Below, in pieces: positions 63,923 to 64,000 of a DNA stretch of 64,000 nt. The translations under genes and the position numbers were made by a program. The notes below the pieces were generated by a model, which saw only the letters and a program-made list of their open reading frames with translations, did no database searches and had not been told where the DNA came from. Within the stretch, counting starts at the first letter, position 1. Each line of letters opens with the position of its first letter. The DNA lies in the NCBI RefSeq assembly GCF_000712035.1, contig NZ_JONV01000010.1:1-64000 (forward strand), written 5' to 3'. The DNA comes from Salinicoccus luteus DSM 17002 (lineage in GTDB: Bacteria > Bacillota > Bacilli > Staphylococcales > Salinicoccaceae).

Positions 63923-64000
63923 ATGAAACACTTATTGAGAATACTACTGGGTCTGACCGTTCTTCTGCTCACTGCATGTACGGATGATAGTGATGTCGAG
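63923..64000 (+). CDS. Second peptide-binding lipoprotein, 5' part only
   Basis: AGGAGG (63910-63915 region) precedes ATG 63923. The 26 visible codons give a signal peptide and lipobox LTAC, followed by TDDSDVE, identical to the start of mature OppA upstream. It is therefore very likely a tandem paralogue of that binding protein, truncated here by the window edge. Confidence 0.75.
   Translation, partial: MKHLLRILLGLTVLLLTACTDDSDVE

Overview
The window is a 64 kb stretch of ordinary low-to-mid-GC Gram-positive chromosome, best explained as a halotolerant member of the Staphylococcaceae (Salinicoccus or a close relative). The reasons are the gene order tRNA cluster - arginase - cdaA-cdaR-glmM-glmS, a glmS ribozyme, a CcpE-type LysR regulator, a Sle1-like LysM/CHAP wall hydrolase, consistent AGGAGG-type ribosome binding sites, sigma-A promoters with 17-bp spacers, and Asp/Glu-rich surface lipoproteins of the kind halophiles make. 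I see no prophage, insertion sequence, CRISPR array or toxin-antitoxin locus; this is core plus light accessory metabolism.

Layout. 1-0.5 kb: six tRNAs (Asn, Glu, Val, Tyr, Gln, Lys). 0.6-8.5 kb: arginase, a winged-helix regulator, then an XRE/TPR-type regulator directly ahead of the c-di-AMP and amino-sugar block cdaA-cdaR-glmM, and glmS behind its own promoter and self-cleaving ribozyme. 8.6-16.6 kb: a twice-broken arylsulfate sulfotransferase pseudogene, a SurA-like lipoprotein, a catabolite-repressible operon (PLP gamma-family enzyme plus an ectoine-hydrolase-like M24 protein), and clpE with two promoters and three CtsR boxes. 16.7-24.6 kb: aldA, a methyltransferase, a mini-lipoprotein, sodC, aldo/keto reductase, HAD phosphatase, CDF metal exporter and small conserved proteins. 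24.7-30.6 kb: the membrane-fluidity module des-desK-desR, threonine synthase, a YdjM-like membrane protein, an SDR and YwbE. 30.7-38.3 kb: a DHA2 exporter divergent from an unrecognised 53-residue ORF, an O-methyltransferase with a structured leader, a BASS transporter, an acrylyl-CoA-reductase-like enzyme, trhO and ggt. 38.4-41.6 kb: queuosine precursor genes queC-queD-queE, a DsbA-like gene, a preQ1-I riboswitch and queF. 41.7-57.6 kb: transporters, a K+ channel, the wall hydrolase, YebC, three regulatory/transport genes of Ytr type, SDRs, ccpE and DUF genes. 57.7-64 kb: an oligopeptide ABC importer (oppC-B-D-F) divergent from two tandem peptide-binding lipoproteins, the second cut by the window end.

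How it fits together. Envelope homeostasis dominates: c-di-AMP (cdaA/cdaR) with glmM/glmS feeding UDP-GlcNAc to the wall, a LysM/CHAP hydrolase with a WalR-type box nearby, a Ytr-type ABC system with an apparent self-operator, and the Des lipid thermosensor. Regulation readable from DNA includes a glmS ribozyme, a preQ1-I riboswitch, CtsR boxes, a cre site, a GntR-type operator and several unassigned inverted repeats. I did not find a clearly new multi-gene defence or mobile system. The most open leads are the catabolite-controlled PLP/M24 operon, the structured leader and operator ahead of the O-methyltransferase, the riboswitch with an unusual expression platform, and two SDR proteins lacking canonical catalytic residues.
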